14,454 nucleotides of DNA from JBFGCA01 sp041567315 (GCA_041567315.1 JBFGCA010000120.1:1-14454), one strand, 5' to 3'. Numbered from the stretch's first letter, positions 1-6,200 are shown. Numbers and translations are program-made. Notes: generated by a model from the sequence alone, not told the origin.

Positions 1-443
1 GGGGACGGAGCGGGCCTGACAGACTTCAGAGGGGAGGCCCGCTCCTCCTCACCGCTGCGCGCTGGCCGGTCCGTGGCCTTCGCAGGCTGTCGCAAGCGCT
101 TGCGGAGAGGCCCCTGTCGAGCCCCGCCCCGCCCGGCCTTCGCTTCGTCCGTGGCGGCCGAGCTCGACGAGCAACCATCAACGGCACGCCTGGCGGTGGA
201 CCAGACGTTGGCCAAACGTTCTCAAGCGTGCCGCCCGGTGGAGCGCAAGCCCCTTTCTACCTGGAAAATCACTTGCCGGTTGGAAACCACGGTGCGACCC
301 GTCCAGCGCAGACCCGCCAACGACGACCTCTAGATTCTCTCCCCGAGCTCACAGCCACGATGCGCAGCGCACTGGCTCGAAACTGCGGCGCCTGGTATCA
401 TTGAGGGCTTGCCGCTGCGGGCGCGGCGCCGCGCGAGGCCGTG
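1..443. other. Gene-poor region upstream of tadA with inverted repeats
   Basis: I see no convincing gene here. An open frame at 73-333 gives an Arg/Pro-rich protein with no domain and no ribosome binding site, so I leave it out. The stretch has a perfect 11-bp inverted repeat (7-17 with 35-45, 17-base loop), followed by a pyrimidine-rich run, which may be the terminator of a gene to the left. It also has a 14-bp perfect palindrome at 91-104 (CGCAAGCGCTTGCG) and an 8-bp inverted repeat (182-189 with 226-233). No SRP RNA, tmRNA or RNase P RNA core was recognised, and no DnaA-box cluster was seen. Confidence 0.5.
393..401 (+). promoter_or_regulatory. Possible extended -10 promoter for tadA
   Basis: TGgTATCAT is an extended -10 element (TG, one base, then TATCAT at 396-401). 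It would start transcription near 408, about 35 bases before the tadA start. No good -35 is visible 17 bases upstream, as expected of some extended -10 promoters. Weak prediction from sequence only. Confidence 0.3.
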
Positions 444-908
444 ATGGACGACGTTTTCTGGATGGGCGAGGCGCTGCGGGAGGCGCGGTTGGCGTTCGCG
501 GCGGGCGAGGTGCCGGTGGGGGCGGTTGTGGTGGCCGGGGACCGGGCGGTGGGCCGGGGCCGCAACCGGCGCGAGGCGAGCGGCGATCCGCTGGCCCACG
601 CCGAGATCGAGGCCCTGCGCCAGGCGGCTGAGCGGATCGGGGGCTGGCGTCTGACGGGGTGTACGATCTACGTCACCCTGGAGCCCTGCGCGATGTGCGC
701 CGGGGCGCTGGTCAACGCGCGGGTCGAGCGGCTGGTCTTCGGCTGCCGGGATCCCAAGGCGGGGTTCTGCGGCAGCCTGGGCGACCTGGTGCGCGATCCG
801 CGGCTCAATCACCGGCTGGCGGTCACCGAGGGTATCCTCTCGGCCGAGGCCACCGGCCTGCTGCAGGAGTTTTTCGCCGGGCTGCGCGGCCGTGGCGCCG
901 TTCTTTGA
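444..908 (+). CDS. tadA: tRNA-specific adenosine deaminase TadA
   Basis: TadA deaminates adenosine 34 to inosine in tRNA-Arg(ACG), in the cytoplasm, so that one tRNA can read CGU, CGC and CGA. The 154-residue protein has the zinc-dependent cytidine/deoxycytidylate deaminase fold. The zinc ligand and proton shuttle lie in the AHAE segment (His52, Glu54), and the other ligands in PCAMC (Cys82, Cys85). The following VNARVERLVFGCRDPKAG segment, and a C-terminal helix ending at LLQEFF, are typical of the family. Length is normal. GTG at 441 and ATG at 444 are adjacent in-frame starts; I chose ATG because GAGG at 435-438 is then 5 bases away rather than 2. Two serine tRNA genes follow immediately downstream on the same strand. 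Confidence 0.95.
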   Translation: MDDVFWMGEALREARLAFAAGEVPVGAVVVAGDRAVGRGRNRREASGDPLAHAEIEALRQAAERIGGWRLTGCTIYVTLEPCAMCAGALVNARVERLVFGCRDPKAGFCGSLGDLVRDPRLNHRLAVTEGILSAEATGLLQEFFAGLRGRGAVL

Positions 909-923
909 AGGACCGGGTTTTGC

Positions 924-1013
<90 letters not shown>

Positions 1014-1050
1014 GCCAACCACGGTCGACCCCCGGATGGTCGACATCAAT

Positions 1051-1140
1051 GGAGAGGTGCCAGAGTGGTCGAATGGGGCGGTCTCGAAAACCGTTGACCG
1101 CGCAAGCGGTCCGTGGGTTCGAATCCCACCCTCTCCGCCA
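1051..1140 (+). tRNA. tRNA-Ser (anticodon CGA)
   Basis: A class II tRNA that reads UCG. The acceptor stem is GGAGAGG (1051-1057) with CCTCTCC (1130-1136), identical to the preceding serine tRNA, then discriminator G and an encoded CCA (1138-1140). The anticodon loop CTCGAAA has CGA at 1085-1087. The variable arm is a clear hairpin (GACCGC 1096-1101 with GCGGTC 1106-1111, GCAA loop), and the T arm is GTGGG-TTCGAAT-CCCAC (1113-1129). The shared acceptor stems fit recognition by one seryl-tRNA synthetase. The tandem pair is 37 bases apart. Confidence 0.96.
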
Positions 1141-1144
1141 TCCC

Positions 1145-1174
1145 TTGACCGCCGCTTGGCCGATCCGGTAGCCT
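1145..1174 (+). promoter_or_regulatory. Possible sigma70-type promoter of the rpmH operon
   Basis: TTGACC at 1145-1150 and TAGCCT at 1169-1174 are separated by 18 bases, directly after the second serine tRNA and about 80 bases upstream of rpmH. The -35 is good and the -10 is weak. The leader that follows contains two short hairpins (GGGG-CCGA-CCCC and ATCC-AATCT-GGAT). Ribosomal protein and RNase P genes usually have their own strong promoter, which fits this position. Confidence 0.4.
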
Positions 1175-1255
1175 TCACTGTTCGCCGCGGCGGCCGAGTG
1201 GGGCGCTGGCGGGGCCGACCCCGAAAACCACCGAATCCAATCTGGATCGAGAACC

Positions 1256-1390
1256 GTGAAAAGGACGTTCCAACCCAACAACCGCCGCAGGAAGCGCCGG
1301 CACGGGTTCCGCCTCCGGATGCGGACCCGGCAGGGCCGCGCCATCCTCAGCCGGCGGCGCAGAAAAGGGCGCCGGCGCCTGACCGCCTGA
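1256..1390 (+). CDS. rpmH: 50S ribosomal protein L34
   Basis: L34 is a small, highly basic protein of the large ribosomal subunit. The frame gives 44 residues starting GTG-AAA-AGG-ACG-TTC-CAA-CCC (MKRTFQPNNRRRKRRHGF), the family signature, and ends with the usual KGRRRLTA tail. Length is the normal 44-46. The GTG start is fixed by the invariant MKRTFQP start; a weak purine run precedes it, but no good Shine-Dalgarno is visible. It is followed three bases later by rnpA, as in most bacteria. dnaA, the usual divergent or upstream neighbour, is not in the window; tRNA-Ser genes stand there instead. Confidence 0.97.
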   Translation: MKRTFQPNNRRRKRRHGFRLRMRTRQGRAILSRRRRKGRRRLTA

Positions 1391-1393
1391 GCG

Positions 1394-1786
1394 ATGCCCG
1401 GCCCACGGGCCTCCCCGCGGGAGGAGGCCCTGTCCAGCCCGGAAAGGTTGCGACGGCGGGCGGAATTTCTGAGGTGCTATCAGCGAGGACGGCGGCGCCA
1501 CGGCGCCTTCGTGATCCTCTACGCCGCGGCACAGGAGCCGCGGCTGGAACACGCGCGGCTGGGGATCACGGTGAGCCGCAAGGTGGGCGGCGCGGTGGTC
1601 CGCAACCGCCTCAAGCGACGCATCCGGGAGATCTACCGCCGCTGGCCGCGCCGCCGGTCGCTGCCGGCGGTGGACCTGCTGTTCCACGTCCGGCCGGCGG
1701 CCCGGGAGGCGAGCTTCCCGGCGCTCGAGGCGGACCTGCTGAGGTTGCTGGAGGGGCAGTTGGATCGCCGACGCCGGGCCGGCTGA
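1394..1786 (+). CDS. rnpA: Ribonuclease P protein component
   Basis: RnpA is the protein cofactor of RNase P, which removes the 5' leader of precursor tRNAs. The 130-residue product carries the basic RNR signature (VVRNRLKRRIREIYRR, residues 68-83), preceded by RLGITVSRKVG, both diagnostic. It begins near SSPERLRRRAEFLRCYQRG, typical of the family N terminus, with about 14 extra residues. The ATG lies 3 bases after the rpmH stop. The stop (TGA 1784-1786) overlaps the likely CTG start of yidD. The usual RNA partner (rnpB) is not in the window. Confidence 0.95.
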   Translation: MPGPRASPREEALSSPERLRRRAEFLRCYQRGRRRHGAFVILYAAAQEPRLEHARLGITVSRKVGGAVVRNRLKRRIREIYRRWPRRRSLPAVDLLFHVRPAAREASFPALEADLLRLLEGQLDRRRRAG

Positions 1787-1989
1787 CCGCCGCCCTGGCG
1801 GCGCTGCTGGCGGCCTACAAGCGGTGGCTGTCGCCGCTGCTGCCCAAGGCCTGCCGCTTCACGCCGACCTGCTCGGAGTATGCCCGTATGGCGCTGCTCA
1901 AGTACGGGCTATGGCGGGGCGGGGCCAAGGCGGTGGGCCGGCTGCTGCGCTGTCATCCCTTTCACCCCGGGGGGATCGACCTGCCCTGA
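1783..1989 (+). CDS. yidD: Membrane protein insertion efficiency factor YidD (apparent CTG start)
   Basis: YidD is a small membrane-associated protein that assists YidC-mediated insertion. The frame ending at 1989 contains the family core: YKRWLSPLLPKACRFTPTCSEYA, then LLRCHPFHPGGIDLP, with the conserved cysteines. No ATG, GTG or TTG occurs in frame close enough upstream, and the first internal ATG lies after the CSEY motif. A CTG at 1783-1785 overlaps the rnpA stop as CTGA and gives a 68-residue product with exactly the family-length N terminus (about 11 residues before YKR). I therefore infer a CTG start translated by coupling to rnpA. The product is certain; the start codon is less so. Confidence 0.88.
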   Translation: MTAALAALLAAYKRWLSPLLPKACRFTPTCSEYARMALLKYGLWRGGAKAVGRLLRCHPFHPGGIDLP

Positions 1990-2070
1990 GCGAGAGCCTC
2001 CCGCGCCGCCGGTCGAGGCCGGTGGCCGCCGGGTGGGCTGGCCCCGGACGCGCTTCCGGGCAACGGTCGT

Positions 2071-2076
2071 AGGGAG
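2071..2076 (+). promoter_or_regulatory. Ribosome binding site fixing the yidC start
   Basis: AGGGAG lies 8 bases before the GTG at 2085, an ideal spacing. A second purine run (AAGGAG, 2079-2084) abuts the start codon and is too close to serve. The 95-base gap between yidD and yidC also holds a 6-bp hairpin (2043-2048 with 2055-2060). Confidence 0.55.
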
Positions 2077-2084
2077 CCGAAGGA

Positions 2085-3887
2085 GTGGAGACCCGTCGCC
2101 TGCTGCTGGCCGCGCTGCTGTCGCTGGCGGTGCTGCTCATCTGGGGCTATCTGTTCCCGCCGCCGCCACCGCCGGAGCGGCCCGCCCCGCCGCCGGCCGC
2201 CGAGGAGGGCGTGGGCGAAGCGCCACCCGGTCAGGCGGCGCCCGGCCGGCCAGCTGCCGGTCAGCCCGCGCCCGGGCAGCCGGGTCCGGGAACGCCGCTC
2301 CCGGTGGCGCCGGGGGTTGCGGCCGACGCCGCCCCGGCGGAGGCGCCGCCGGTCGTCGAGGAGCTGATCGGCGCGGCCGAGGAAGAGGCGGTGATCGAGA
2401 CCTCGCGCTTCCGCGCCAGGTTCACCAACCGCGGCGCCCAGCTGCTTTCCTTCGAGCTGCTCGAGCACGGCAGCGCCGATGGCGGTCGCGTCGATCTGGT
2501 GCGGGGCCGCGCGAGTGCGCTCTACCCCTTCGGCTTGACCGACCCGCGGGGGACCAGCCTGGCCCTCAACGAGGCGCTCTTCACCGTCGAGCGCTCGCAG
2601 GCCGAGGCCGGCGAGGAGGTGCTCGAGTACCGCTACGCCGGTCCTGCCGGGGTCGCCGAGAAGCGCTTCACGTTCATGCCCAACGGGCTGTTCGAGGTCG
2701 AGGTCTCGGCGCGCGGCGGCGGCTGGGCGCTGGCGCTGGGACCCGGGCTGCGCAATCCCTCGGCCGAGGAGCTCGAGAACCGCTTCGCCCGGCGGGGGGC
2801 GATCTACCGGCAGGGCGAGGAGCAGGAGCGGGTGGATTCGCAGGGTGCCGAGGAGACGCTCGCGCTGCCCGGCGCCGGGCTGCGCTGGCTGGGTCTGCAG
2901 GACACCTACTTCCTGGCCGCCGTGGTGCCGCAGGCGGGTCTCGAGACCGCGCACGTGGTGCCCGTCCTGCAGCTCGATGGAGGTGCCCCGCGTTTCGAGC
3001 CCCTGCCTCCGGCCGACCAGCGGAGCGCCGAGCAGGAGGAGCTGGACCGCGAGCTGCTGATCCTGCTCGAGCCCGCCGGCGACAGCCTGGCGGTGGCCAG
3101 CTACTGGGGCGGCAAGCGCTACGACCGGCTGGCGGCGCTGCCCTACGGGCTCGAGGCGACGGTCGAGCTGGGCTTCTTCCGGGTGCTGTCGCTGCCGCTG
3201 CTTTGGGGTCTGCGCTGGATCCACGACAACGTGGTGGCCAACTACGGCTGGGCGATCATCCTGATGACGGTGCTCATCCGGCTGCTGCTCTTCCCGCTCA
3301 CCCACAAGAGCACGGTCTCGATGCAGAAGATGCAGGAGCTCAACCCCAAGGTCCAGGCGATTCGGCAGAAGTACCGCCCCAAGCTCAAGGACAAGCAGGG
3401 GCGGCCCAACGTCGACATGCAGCGCAAGATGAACGAGGAGATGATGGCCCTCTACAAGCAGGAGGGGGTCAACCCGGCCGGCGGCTGCCTGCCGATGGTG
3501 CTCCAGATCCCGGTGCTGTTCGCCTTCTACAACCTGCTGTCGTCGGCCATCGAGCTCAGGCACGCGCCGTGGGTGTTCTGGATCCAGGACCTCTCCGCCA
3601 AGGACCCCTGGTACGTGCTGCCGATCGTCATGGGCGCCAGCCAGTTCCTGCAGCAGAAGATGACGCCGGCGGCCGGCGACCCGATGCAGCGGCGGCTCTT
3701 CACGCTGATGCCGATCTTCTTCACGGTTCTGTTTCTCGGCTTCCCGAGCGGCCTGGTCCTCTACTGGTTGACCAACAACCTGCTGGGGATCGGCCAGCAG
3801 TACGCGTACAAGCGCAGCCGCGAGGCCCGCGAGACCTCCGGCGAGGCGCCCTCCACCGACCCGGCGACGCGAGGATCTGCGAAATGA
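2085..3887 (+). CDS. yidC: Membrane protein insertase YidC
   Basis: YidC inserts and folds inner-membrane proteins, alone or with SecYEG. The 600-residue protein has an N-terminal anchor (about residues 5-23), then a Pro/Ala/Gly-rich linker (24-95) that is longer than usual. A periplasmic beta-domain follows (about 100-345), and then the conserved five-helix insertase domain (about 360-575). Within that domain, LIRLLLFPLTHKS carries the groove arginine (Arg399), and NPAGGCLPMVLQIPVL (463-478) and FPSGLVLYWLTNN (553-565) are signatures. The large periplasmic domain is the Gram-negative form. The start is GTG with AGGGAG upstream. The TGA stop overlaps the ATG of jag (ATGA, 3884-3887), so the two are translationally coupled. 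The C terminus is a short charged tail. Confidence 0.96.
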   Translation: METRRLLLAALLSLAVLLIWGYLFPPPPPPERPAPPPAAEEGVGEAPPGQAAPGRPAAGQPAPGQPGPGTPLPVAPGVAADAAPAEAPPVVEELIGAAEEEAVIETSRFRARFTNRGAQLLSFELLEHGSADGGRVDLVRGRASALYPFGLTDPRGTSLALNEALFTVERSQAEAGEEVLEYRYAGPAGVAEKRFTFMPNGLFEVEVSARGGGWALALGPGLRNPSAEELENRFARRGAIYRQGEEQERVDSQGAEETLALPGAGLRWLGLQDTYFLAAVVPQAGLETAHVVPVLQLDGGAPRFEPLPPADQRSAEQEELDRELLILLEPAGDSLAVASYWGGKRYDRLAALPYGLEATVELGFFRVLSLPLLWGLRWIHDNVVANYGWAIILMTVLIRLLLFPLTHKSTVSMQKMQELNPKVQAIRQKYRPKLKDKQGRPNVDMQRKMNEEMMALYKQEGVNPAGGCLPMVLQIPVLFAFYNLLSSAIELRHAPWVFWIQDLSAKDPWYVLPIVMGASQFLQQKMTPAAGDPMQRRLFTLMPIFFTVLFLGFPSGLVLYWLTNNLLGIGQQYAYKRSREARETSGEAPSTDPATRGSAK

Positions 3888-4909
3888 GCGGCAGCGAGCG
3901 ACGGTACTTCTCCGGCGACACTCTCGAGATGGCGCTGATGCGGGCGGCCCGCTTCCACGAGGTCGACCCCGACCGCCTGGCCTGGACCAAGGTGGAGAAG
4001 AAGCACGGCTTCCTCAAGGCGCGCCGCGGCGTGGTCATCGAGATCGACCCCCAAGCGCCGCTCAAACCCGCCGGCGAGGTGCCACCCGTCTCACCACCGG
4101 ACGAGGTGCCACCCGTTTCGCAGCAGGCCCCGCGAGAGGCGCCGCGAGAGGCGCTGGACGAGGTGCCACCCGTTTCGCAGCCGGCTCCCCGAGAAGCGCC
4201 GGACGAGGTGCCACCCGTTTCGCCGGCGCCCTTCGCGCCGCCCGCGGAGGAGGCGCCGGCGGCCGCTCCCGTGCCCCCACCGGCTCCCGCGTGGAGCGAA
4301 CCCGCCCGGTCCACGCGGGCCGCGGACTCGGCACCGCCGCCCTCGGCGGTCGAGGACTCCGGGCCCTTTGCAACCGAGGACCTGGGACCTCTTGAGCCGG
4401 TGCGGCCGGCCCGCCGGCCGGCGGCGGGTGAGGCGACGGCGGCCGCCCACGAAGCGCTCGCGGTCGTGCTCGAGGTCGGCGGGCTGGAGCTCGAGGCGCG
4501 GATCGAGGAGGGCGAGGAGGGGCTCGAGGTGGAGCTGACCGGCCCCGATCAGGCGCGGCTGTTGGAGGACCGGGGACGGCTGCTGCTGTCGATCCAGCAC
4601 CTGCTGCCCCGAGGTCTGCGCGGAGTGATGGGGCGCTCGATGCACTGCCGGGTCGATTCGCAGAACTTCCAGGAGCTGCGCAAGCAGGAACTGCGGGAGC
4701 TCGCCGAGCGGACGGCCGGCGAGGTGGCGCGGCAGGGCCGCCCCCGCACTCTGGAGCCGATGGCTCCCGACGAGCGCCGGATCGTCCACCTGGCGCTCGC
4801 CGAGGACCCCGCGGTCGCCACCGAGAGCCTGGGCCGCGGCTTCTTCAAGCGGGTCAAGATCAGGCCCGCCCGCGAGCGACCGCGGGGCTTCGACCCCTAC
4901 AACCGGTAG
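3884..4909 (+). CDS. jag: Jag/KhpB-like RNA-binding protein (Jag-N, KH, R3H)
   Basis: Jag (KhpB) is a cytoplasmic RNA-binding protein encoded next to yidC and linked, in firmicutes, to cell elongation and division. The 341 residues divide into a Jag-N domain (about 7-55, RRYFSGDTLEMAL... and KHGFLKARRG), a Pro/Ala/Glu-rich linker (56-185), a KH-like domain (about 190-260) and an R3H domain (about 285-330). The R3H motif is Arg298-x3-His302, in DERRIVHLALAEDP. The linker holds four EVPPVS repeats (65-70, 74-79, 93-98, 108-113). The KH GXXG loop reads L-E-D-R-G (227-231), so its first glycine is Glu228 and RNA binding by KH may be weakened. The start overlaps the yidC stop; the 3' end overlaps a convergent gene by 13 bases. 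Confidence 0.9.
   Translation: MSGSERRYFSGDTLEMALMRAARFHEVDPDRLAWTKVEKKHGFLKARRGVVIEIDPQAPLKPAGEVPPVSPPDEVPPVSQQAPREAPREALDEVPPVSQPAPREAPDEVPPVSPAPFAPPAEEAPAAAPVPPPAPAWSEPARSTRAADSAPPPSAVEDSGPFATEDLGPLEPVRPARRPAAGEATAAAHEALAVVLEVGGLELEARIEEGEEGLEVELTGPDQARLLEDRGRLLLSIQHLLPRGLRGVMGRSMHCRVDSQNFQELRKQELRELAERTAGEVARQGRPRTLEPMAPDERRIVHLALAEDPAVATESLGRGFFKRVKIRPARERPRGFDPYNR
4076..4222 (+). repeat. Four 18-bp repeats inside jag
   Basis: The unit gaggtgccacccgtttcg occurs at 4103-4120, 4160-4177 and 4205-4222. A fourth copy at 4076-4093 differs near its end (GTCTCA). The last three are identical over 23 bases (4099-4121, 4156-4178, 4201-4223). Start-to-start distances are 27, 57 and 45, all multiples of three, so every copy encodes EVPPVS. 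The core GGTGCCACC is nearly self-complementary. Identity at DNA level, including third codon positions, suggests recent duplication or a mobile REP-like repeat rather than selection on the peptide alone. Confidence 0.8.
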
Positions 4910-5247
4910 CGGCGCTTCATCTCCTGGTAGCGGCCCCAGGCCTTGCCGTCGAGGTCGGGGCTCAGGTGGCGGTCGAGCAGCGGCACCAGCCGCTCGCGAA
5001 GAAACCGCCCGCGGGCCATCCACTGGTAGTAGTGCCGCCCACCGTGGTGATATGGACCGTAGAGCTTCCCCCCGAAGGTGCCCTCGAGCCAGCGGAAGAG
5101 GCTCTCGTGATCGGTGTGCATCCGCAGCGTCACCTGCGGCTGTCGCCCGTCGCCCCCGAAGTGCCCCTCACCCACCAACAGACCCACCAGGACGCCGATC
5201 TCGTACTCGGACGGTTCCTGCACCGTTGTTTCACCGTCAGGTGTCAC
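4897..5247 (-). CDS. Small single-domain LAGLIDADG-fold protein
   Basis: The 116-residue product matches a single LAGLIDADG homing-endonuclease-type domain. The helix IGVLVGLLVGEGHF (17-30) aligns with the LAGLIDADG motif: LVGLLVGEG has Glu27 at the metal-binding acid, while the other Asp is Val25. A beta region (PQVTLRMHTDHESLFRWLE, 37-55) follows, then LYGPYHHGGRHYYQWMARG (62-80) and a C-terminal helix ending MKRRYRL. It is free-standing, with no intron or intein around it, which suggests a domesticated DNA-binding protein (as in WhiA) or a small endonuclease. The GTG start at 5247 lies inside a parS-like repeat, with AGGGG 8 bases upstream; GTG at 5223 is an alternative. The 3' end overlaps jag by 13 bases. 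Activity is unknown. Confidence 0.75.
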   Translation of the reverse strand: MTPDGETTVQEPSEYEIGVLVGLLVGEGHFGGDGRQPQVTLRMHTDHESLFRWLEGTFGGKLYGPYHHGGRHYYQWMARGRFLRERLVPLLDRHLSPDLDGKAWGRYQEMKRRYRL

Positions 5248-5255
5248 GTGAAACG
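5226..5255. promoter_or_regulatory. parS: parS-like site, copy A
   Basis: The right part, GGTGTCACGTGAAACG (5240-5255), matches the consensus parS TGTTTCACGTGAAACA at 13 of 16 positions by eye, with the TCACGTGAAAC core intact. An extra parS half-site, TGTTTCAC, lies 12 bases to the left (5227-5234). It lies about 940 bases upstream of parA, and ParB would be its reader. It also covers the 5' end of the LAGLIDADG gene. Confidence 0.65.
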
Positions 5256-5272
5256 CCCCTGCCCGGCCGGGG

Positions 5273-5302
5273 TTGTTTCACCGTAAGGTATCACGTGAAA
5301 CA
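5273..5302. promoter_or_regulatory. parS: parS-like site, copy B
   Basis: GGTATCACGTGAAACA (5287-5302) matches parS at 14 of 16 positions by eye. As in copy A, an additional half-site TGTTTCAC (5274-5281) stands to the left and forms a perfect 8-bp inverted repeat with GTGAAACA (5295-5302), 13 bases apart. Copies A and B repeat with a 47-base period and differ at few positions; the spacer contains the palindrome CCCGGCCGGG (5262-5271). Confidence 0.68.
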
Positions 5303-5570
5303 CCCTGCGCGGCGGGGACGACCAAGTCTCTCTGGTGGAAACCCCGGCCGTTGTAGAGCCGGCCGGGGCGGGGGTGCGACAGGGACCTGGAGCCGAGCGC
5401 TTGCTCAGAACCCCGAAGTCTTCCGGCCGTCAAGCGCTCGGCGGATAGGAGGGGCGAGCCTCCCCGCCGCATTCTGCAAGGCTCGCCCCGTGCCCAGGCG
5501 TGCCCCCGCCCCGGTCGGCTCCCGCCACGAGCCTTCGAAGCTGCTGCCTGGATTCGGCGAGAATGCCCCG
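5303..5570. other. Intergenic region upstream of rsmG with three perfect inverted repeats
   Basis: No gene is evident in the last 268 bases before rsmG. Three perfect inverted repeats stand in a row: CCCCGGCCG (5342-5350) with 5360-5368; CCGAGCGCTTG (5393-5403) with 5431-5441, 27-base loop; GGGGCGAGCC (5451-5460) with 5480-5489, 19-base loop. The third can compete with a local hairpin, GGAGG (5448-5452) with CCTCC (5459-5463). None is followed by a T run on the plus strand, so they do not look like simple terminators. It could be a structured leader of the rsmG operon, a small RNA or part of the centromere region. I recognise no known RNA family. Confidence 0.55.
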
Positions 5571-6200
5571 ATGGGCGCCGAGCTCCCCGAACTCCCGCGC
5601 ACCACCTTCGAGCGCCGGCTTGCCGCCTGCGCGCCGGAGCCGCTGCCTGCCGACACCCTGGAGCGTCTCTGGGCCCACTACCAGGAGCTGCGTCGCTGGA
5701 ACCGCCGCCTCTCGCTGATCGGCCCGGGCAGCGCCGACGAACTGGTGGAGCGCCACTACGGCGAGGCGCTCGCCGCCCTGCCGTTGCTGCCGGTGGCCGC
5801 CCGGCGGCTGGTCGATGTCGGCTCGGGGGCCGGCTTTCCGGGTCTGGTGCTGGCCGCCGCCCGGCCCGGTCTCGAAGCGACGCTGGTCGAGGCCCGCGAG
5901 CGCAAATGGGCCTTCCTGCTGGCCGCCTGCCGGCGGGCGCAATTGTCGGTCCGTTGCCTGAATGCTAGAGTCGCTGCCTCCTTGCCGGAGGGCTTCCCGG
6001 ACAGAGTGGACGTCGTCACCGCCCGCGCGCTGAAGCTGGCACCCCGTCAGCTGGATCTGCTGGCAGGCCGCCTGGCGGAAGGCAGCCGGATGCTCCTCTG
6101 GCTGGGCCGGAACGACCCCGACCTGCCCCCGACCCTGCGGCTCGCCGCCACTCATCCCCTCCAGGGCCACCGCAGAATCGTCCAACTGTACCGCCCGTGA
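5571..6200 (+). CDS. rsmG: 16S rRNA (guanine527-N7)-methyltransferase RsmG
   Basis: RsmG (GidB) methylates N7 of G527 in the 530 loop of 16S rRNA, using S-adenosylmethionine. The 209-residue product has the SAM-binding signature VDVGSGAGFPG (81-91) followed by LEATLVEARERKWAFL (101-116), typical of the family, and a later TARAL motif (150-154) corresponding to the usual SRA segment. The N-terminal helix WAHYQELRRWNRRLSLIG (34-51) matches the family's YLLWNKKxNLT region. ATG at 5571 gives normal length; the open frame extends upstream but that translation has no domain. The stop overlaps the parA GTG (GTGA). It is commonly found just before parAB near the origin. Confidence 0.93.
   Translation: MGAELPELPRTTFERRLAACAPEPLPADTLERLWAHYQELRRWNRRLSLIGPGSADELVERHYGEALAALPLLPVAARRLVDVGSGAGFPGLVLAAARPGLEATLVEARERKWAFLLAACRRAQLSVRCLNARVAASLPEGFPDRVDVVTARALKLAPRQLDLLAGRLAEGSRMLLWLGRNDPDLPPTLRLAATHPLQGHRRIVQLYRP

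Noticed and set aside
73..333. 86-residue open frame
   Set aside because: Arg/Pro-rich composition, no domain, no ribosome binding site, and inverted repeats run through it; likely chance in GC-rich DNA.
1180..1255. tRNA-Ser-like words before rpmH (GAGTGG, GGGGC, GAAAACC) suggesting a decayed third serine tRNA
   Set aside because: Spacing differs from the intact tRNA, and no acceptor or T arm is present. The segment is better read as the rpmH leader.
1880..3883. Long open frame in a second frame across yidC
   Set aside because: Low-complexity Ala/Arg/Gly translation. YidC itself is unmistakable in the other frame; only the end of this frame, from 3884, is real (jag).
4076..4223. CRISPR array at the short repeats
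   Set aside because: Only four 18-bp repeats, irregular spacing of 27, 57 and 45, in frame inside a gene, no cas genes.
5342..5368. Rho-independent terminator
   Set aside because: The 9-bp GC stem is strong, but no T run follows on the plus strand and only three Ts follow on the minus strand.
5226..5570. Replication origin (oriC) beside the parS-like sites
   Set aside because: No DnaA boxes (TTATNCACA) and no AT-rich unwinding element are visible in this GC-rich stretch.
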